From: Synechococcus sp. CO36386bin_37 | Lineage (GTDB): Bacteria > Cyanobacteriota > Cyanobacteriia > PCC-6307 > Cyanobiaceae | DNA length: 6,472 nt | Assembly (NCBI GenBank): GCA_011525445.1 | Contig: WTGE01000127.1 | Span: forward strand, 1 to 6,472 | Direction of reading: 5' to 3' | Shown here: positions 6,321-6,472 of the stretch, one piece after another | Layout: every line of letters begins with the position of its first letter | Numbering within the stretch: position 1 is the first letter of the stretch | Notes under the pieces: model-generated | Told to the model about the DNA's origin: nothing | The model's database searches: none | What the model saw: the letters and a program-made list of their open reading frames with translations, nothing else | Made by a program: the position numbers and the translations under genes

Positions 6321-6472
6321 TTACCGCCCTTCGCAGTGCTCCACGGCTTTGAGGTAATTCAGGTGGCCGGGGGTGGTGCCGCCCTGTGGGTTCACCGCCA
6401 CACGCATCTGAATCTGTTGATCAATGCAACGGTTGTAGCGGTGGGTTTTGACCGCCTGGGGAATTAAGAGCA
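6321..6472 (-). CDS. Unknown protein, C-terminal part (truncated by the window edge)
   Basis: The minus strand has an open frame from the window edge to a TAA at 6323-6321, giving the last 49 residues of a protein I do not recognise. It is hydrophilic and ends in NYLKAVEHCEGR, with HRYNRCIDQQIQMRVAVNPQ (residues 10-29 of the visible part) before it. Coding evidence: by my count 36 of 49 third positions are G or C, the composition is that of a soluble protein, and it ends cleanly 87 nt from the nitH stop in a normal convergent layout. A plus-strand frame over the same bases (6285-6467) opens with TTG and reads as hydrophobic and low-complexity, so I prefer the minus strand. The start and most of the protein may lie beyond the window. 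Confidence 0.55.
   Translation of the reverse strand, partial: LLIPQAVKTHRYNRCIDQQIQMRVAVNPQGGTTPGHLNYLKAVEHCEGR

Noticed and set aside
6285..6467. Plus-strand frame after nitH
   Set aside because: It opens with TTG, has no ribosome site, and is hydrophobic and low-complexity. The minus-strand frame over the same bases looks more like coding sequence.

Overview
The window holds an essentially complete Nit1C gene cluster: six minus-strand genes, nitB-nitC-nitD-nitE-nitF-nitG (4752 down to 240), plus the divergently transcribed flavoprotein gene nitH (4923-6233). These correspond to the MSMEG_0572, nitrilase, MSMEG_0568, MSMEG_0567/Sll0786, Sll0787, MSMEG_0570 and MSMEG_0569 families. The gene order matches Synechocystis sll0783-sll0787. 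The AIR-synthase-like gene and the acetyltransferase gene are separate, as in cyanobacteria, and not fused as in Mycobacterium. With a moderately high G+C content (about 55-60 percent by eye) and no recognisable sigma-54-type regulator gene (nitA of Pseudomonas), the best guess is a Synechococcus/Cyanobium-type unicellular cyanobacterium. The genus is an inference.

Layout from left to right: a truncated minus-strand P-loop NTPase gene (1-122, possibly CobW/G3E GTPase-like); a 117-nt gap with an imperfect stem-loop (169-197); nitG (240-521); nitF (560-1552); nitE (1549-2166); nitD (2172-3263); nitC (3256-4251); nitB (4270-4752); a 170-nt divergent control region (4753-4922) carrying a 9-bp inverted repeat; nitH on the plus strand (4923-6233); and a truncated minus-strand unknown gene (6321-6472) that converges on nitH.

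How the genes may work together: NitC is a C-N hydrolase with an intact Glu-Lys-Cys triad. NitD is a radical SAM enzyme with unusual cysteine spacing and a second cysteine cluster at its C-terminus. NitE is a GNAT-type acyltransferase. NitF is a PurM/ThiL-superfamily ATP-dependent enzyme. NitB is a small DsrE-like protein with a single cysteine, NitG is a small protein of unknown role, and NitH is a two-dinucleotide-fold flavin monooxygenase-like enzyme. In the literature the cluster is tied to nitrile and cyanide assimilation (Pseudomonas) and to nitrogen starvation and polyhydroxybutyrate metabolism (Synechocystis sll0783). The reactions of NitB, D, E, F, G and H remain unassigned as far as I know. 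Gene overlaps from nitC to nitF point to tight translational coupling, so the products may form a complex or a channelled pathway.
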